Assembly: GCF_000255705.1 (NCBI RefSeq)
Contig: NZ_JH636445.1
Span: 245,993 to 278,220, forward strand
DNA from: Zavarzinella formosa DSM 19928
Lineage (GTDB): Bacteria; Planctomycetota; Planctomycetia; Gemmatales; Gemmataceae
DNA length: 32,228 nt
Direction: 5' to 3'
Made by a program: the position numbers and the translations under genes. Position 1 is the stretch's first letter, and every line of letters starts with the position of its first letter. This document shows positions 31,025 through 32,228 of this stretch, piece by piece. The notes beneath the pieces were generated by a model, which did not search any database, was not told the origin of the DNA, and worked only from the letters and a program-made list of their open reading frames with translations.

Positions 31025-31220
31025 GTAACTGGGTTCTCTTGGCAAGACGGGTGAATTTTGAGGGCAACGGTGCGTTATGAGGATGTTGAGGTTTCTGGCA
31101 AAAGCGTCAAACATCCGATGGTTGGTTCGCCGATATTTAATGCCTAGAGGCATGGAAGTTCGGCAAGCCGCGAAACAACGGCCTGCCGGTGAATGTAGGC
31201 GAGCGAGAGGACGGGTCAAG

Positions 31221-31970
31221 ATGGCCATTCGACGCGAATTGCGGATCTGGCGCGTGACATATGCACTTGGCATGATTTTGCCCCTGTCCGCCGGTTGTGC
31301 GTTCCCGAACGGATCGATGCAGGGCGACCCGATGCTCGGCAATTTCAACCGCCCCATTATGCGGACGCCGGCCCCGGAACGCGGCGGCATCGGCCTTGAA
31401 TCTCCGGCCTACGACGGCGGCAGCCGAATCGGCATCGGTTACCCCGAAGTTCCCACGGCCGTCGAGAATTCCAACGGCTTCATGAGCCTGCCCAACCTCA
31501 CCGTGCCGAACCTGTTCTCTCGTGGCGGCAGCTACGGCGGCGGGGACGACACTTACGTGCGTCGCTCTCCCACCGGCGCCGCTCTTCCGCCAGTCGGCGA
31601 TGCGGTCTCCAAAATGCCCGCGTTGCCAAGAATGACCAGCCCCGGCCAGGGCCCGGAAGCGGTGGTTGCCCGGCAAAACCGGAGCATTAGCTCGATCACC
31701 AGCGGAGCGAGCATCGAACCGAGCATGCCTTCTGACATCAAGACGGTGAAGTACGAAGTGCCCGTGGCCGATTCTGTGCGAATTTACAGCGTCGAGGAAG
31801 GGCAAAACTCCCTCACGGCGATGGGCGCTCGCGGCCAGCGAATGGAACAAACCGAAGGGGGCGAATGGGTGTTCAGTTGCTCCTACGGCGTCAAGTTCTA
31901 CGAAGGACGCTCCAAGGAACGCCTGGAAGCTGTGCGAACGGTGCTGGAGCAGATCAAACGCGAGCAGTAA
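31221..31970 (+). CDS. Lipoprotein with low-complexity linker, unknown function
   Basis: 249 residues. A lipoprotein signal (RRELRIWRVTYALGMILPLSAGC26) is present: the lipobox LSAGC places the acylated Cys at 26. The next ~145 residues are Gly/Ser/Pro/Asn-rich and probably disordered (PNGSMQGDP, RGGSYGGGDD, SPTGAALPPVG). A small structured C-terminal part (~175-249) is mixed alpha/beta and ends in a charged helix: VKYEVPVADSVRIYSVEEGQ, then EWVFSCSYGVKFYEG and KERLEAVRTVLEQIKREQ. Not recognised as a known domain. ATG 31221 is chosen because the lipobox spacing fits; the frame upstream to 31077 lacks sense. A clear intrinsic terminator follows. Confidence 0.72.
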   Translation: MAIRRELRIWRVTYALGMILPLSAGCAFPNGSMQGDPMLGNFNRPIMRTPAPERGGIGLESPAYDGGSRIGIGYPEVPTAVENSNGFMSLPNLTVPNLFSRGGSYGGGDDTYVRRSPTGAALPPVGDAVSKMPALPRMTSPGQGPEAVVARQNRSISSITSGASIEPSMPSDIKTVKYEVPVADSVRIYSVEEGQNSLTAMGARGQRMEQTEGGEWVFSCSYGVKFYEGRSKERLEAVRTVLEQIKREQ

Positions 31971-31995
31971 TTCAACGGCTGAAATGAATGTCGCC

Positions 31996-32039
31996 GCCAA
32001 GAGCCTGTGACGCCTGCGCGTTACAGGCTCTTGGCTTTT
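31996..32039 (+). terminator. Intrinsic terminator of the lipoprotein gene
   Basis: GCCAAGAGCCTGTGACG (31996-32012) pairs with CGTTACAGGCTCTTGGC (32019-32035), with one G-T wobble and a 6-nt loop (CCTGCG). TTTT follows directly at 32036-32039. It begins 25 nt after the lipoprotein stop codon (31968-31970). Confidence 0.85.
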
Positions 32040-32040
32040 A

Positions 32041-32228
32041 CGATTTTAAAACCGGTCATAATCGACTCCAAAAGTGACCTGAAACCGTCAAAAACACCCC
32101 TCCGGTGACCATTTTTGGGCAGTTTGATACCCCAAAACTGTTCAAAAAAAGTGGGCCAACTGAACACTATTTTTCAAAACTCCCGGTAAAACAGAGGGGT
32201 CGCCTGATGATTTTGGGCAAATGCGCAG
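32041..32228. other. Intergenic stretch, AT-richer, no gene seen
   Basis: 188 bases with several A/T tracts (AAAACCGG, CAAAAAAAGTGG, TATTTTTCAAAAC) and a weak CAGTTT/AAACTG pair (32120-32125 and 32135-32140). No open frame of note, no tRNA and no clear promoter; the next gene probably lies beyond the window. Confidence 0.6.

Overview
This window is moderately GC-rich DNA packed with short-spaced genes and looks like a chromosome segment of a planctomycete, probably from the Gemmata lineage. The pointers are the cadherin-like repeat of a giant surface protein at the left edge, a PhoPQ-related hydrolase, a secreted lipocalin-like protein ending in a YHS domain, many small secreted proteins of unknown function, and long perfect inverted repeats between genes. 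This assignment is inference from gene content. No rRNA, tRNA, CRISPR array, transposase or phage gene was seen.

Layout. 1-6.9 kb: the end of a giant surface protein, small unknown genes, a secreted beta-lactamase-fold hydrolase, an SDR + cupin pair, a small membrane protein, a secreted HEAT-like protein and a DUF1643 protein. 7.0-7.8 kb: a small secreted protein, then a 367-base stretch without a convincing protein gene. That stretch holds a near-perfect sigma-54 promoter, upstream inverted and phased direct repeats, and an intrinsic terminator, which together suggest an unannotated small RNA. 7.8-13.5 kb: a short periplasmic adaptor, a secreted cupin, an unknown gene, a tightly coupled PhoPQ-related hydrolase + ABC exporter operon, and the YHS protein. 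13.6-20.8 kb: a probable five-gene minus-strand operon (ComEC, DegT aminotransferase, secreted thioredoxin-like protein, membrane-anchored dual-specificity phosphatase, LptF/LptG permease). It ends at a 45-bp perfect inverted repeat built from 16-bp tandem units.

20.9-23.5 kb: aroB, a small unknown gene, and a membrane protein with a predicted papain-like/NlpC-like Cys-His domain. 23.5-29.2 kb: a divergent surface-polysaccharide locus. A GT2 transferase, a GT4 transferase and a PHP hydrolase are chained by ATGA overlaps on the minus strand, and a Wzy-like polymerase/ligase overlaps a Wzx-like flippase on the plus strand. 29.2-32.2 kb: a thioredoxin-family protein, another long hairpin, a tartrate/malate-type member of the isopropylmalate dehydrogenase family, and a lipoprotein with a clear intrinsic terminator.

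The most coherent theme is the cell envelope: LPS-type export, sugar amination, glycan polymerisation and flipping, and several secreted enzymes. The most novel-looking element is the sigma-54 / small-RNA intergenic unit. The long structured hairpins at gene ends come next.
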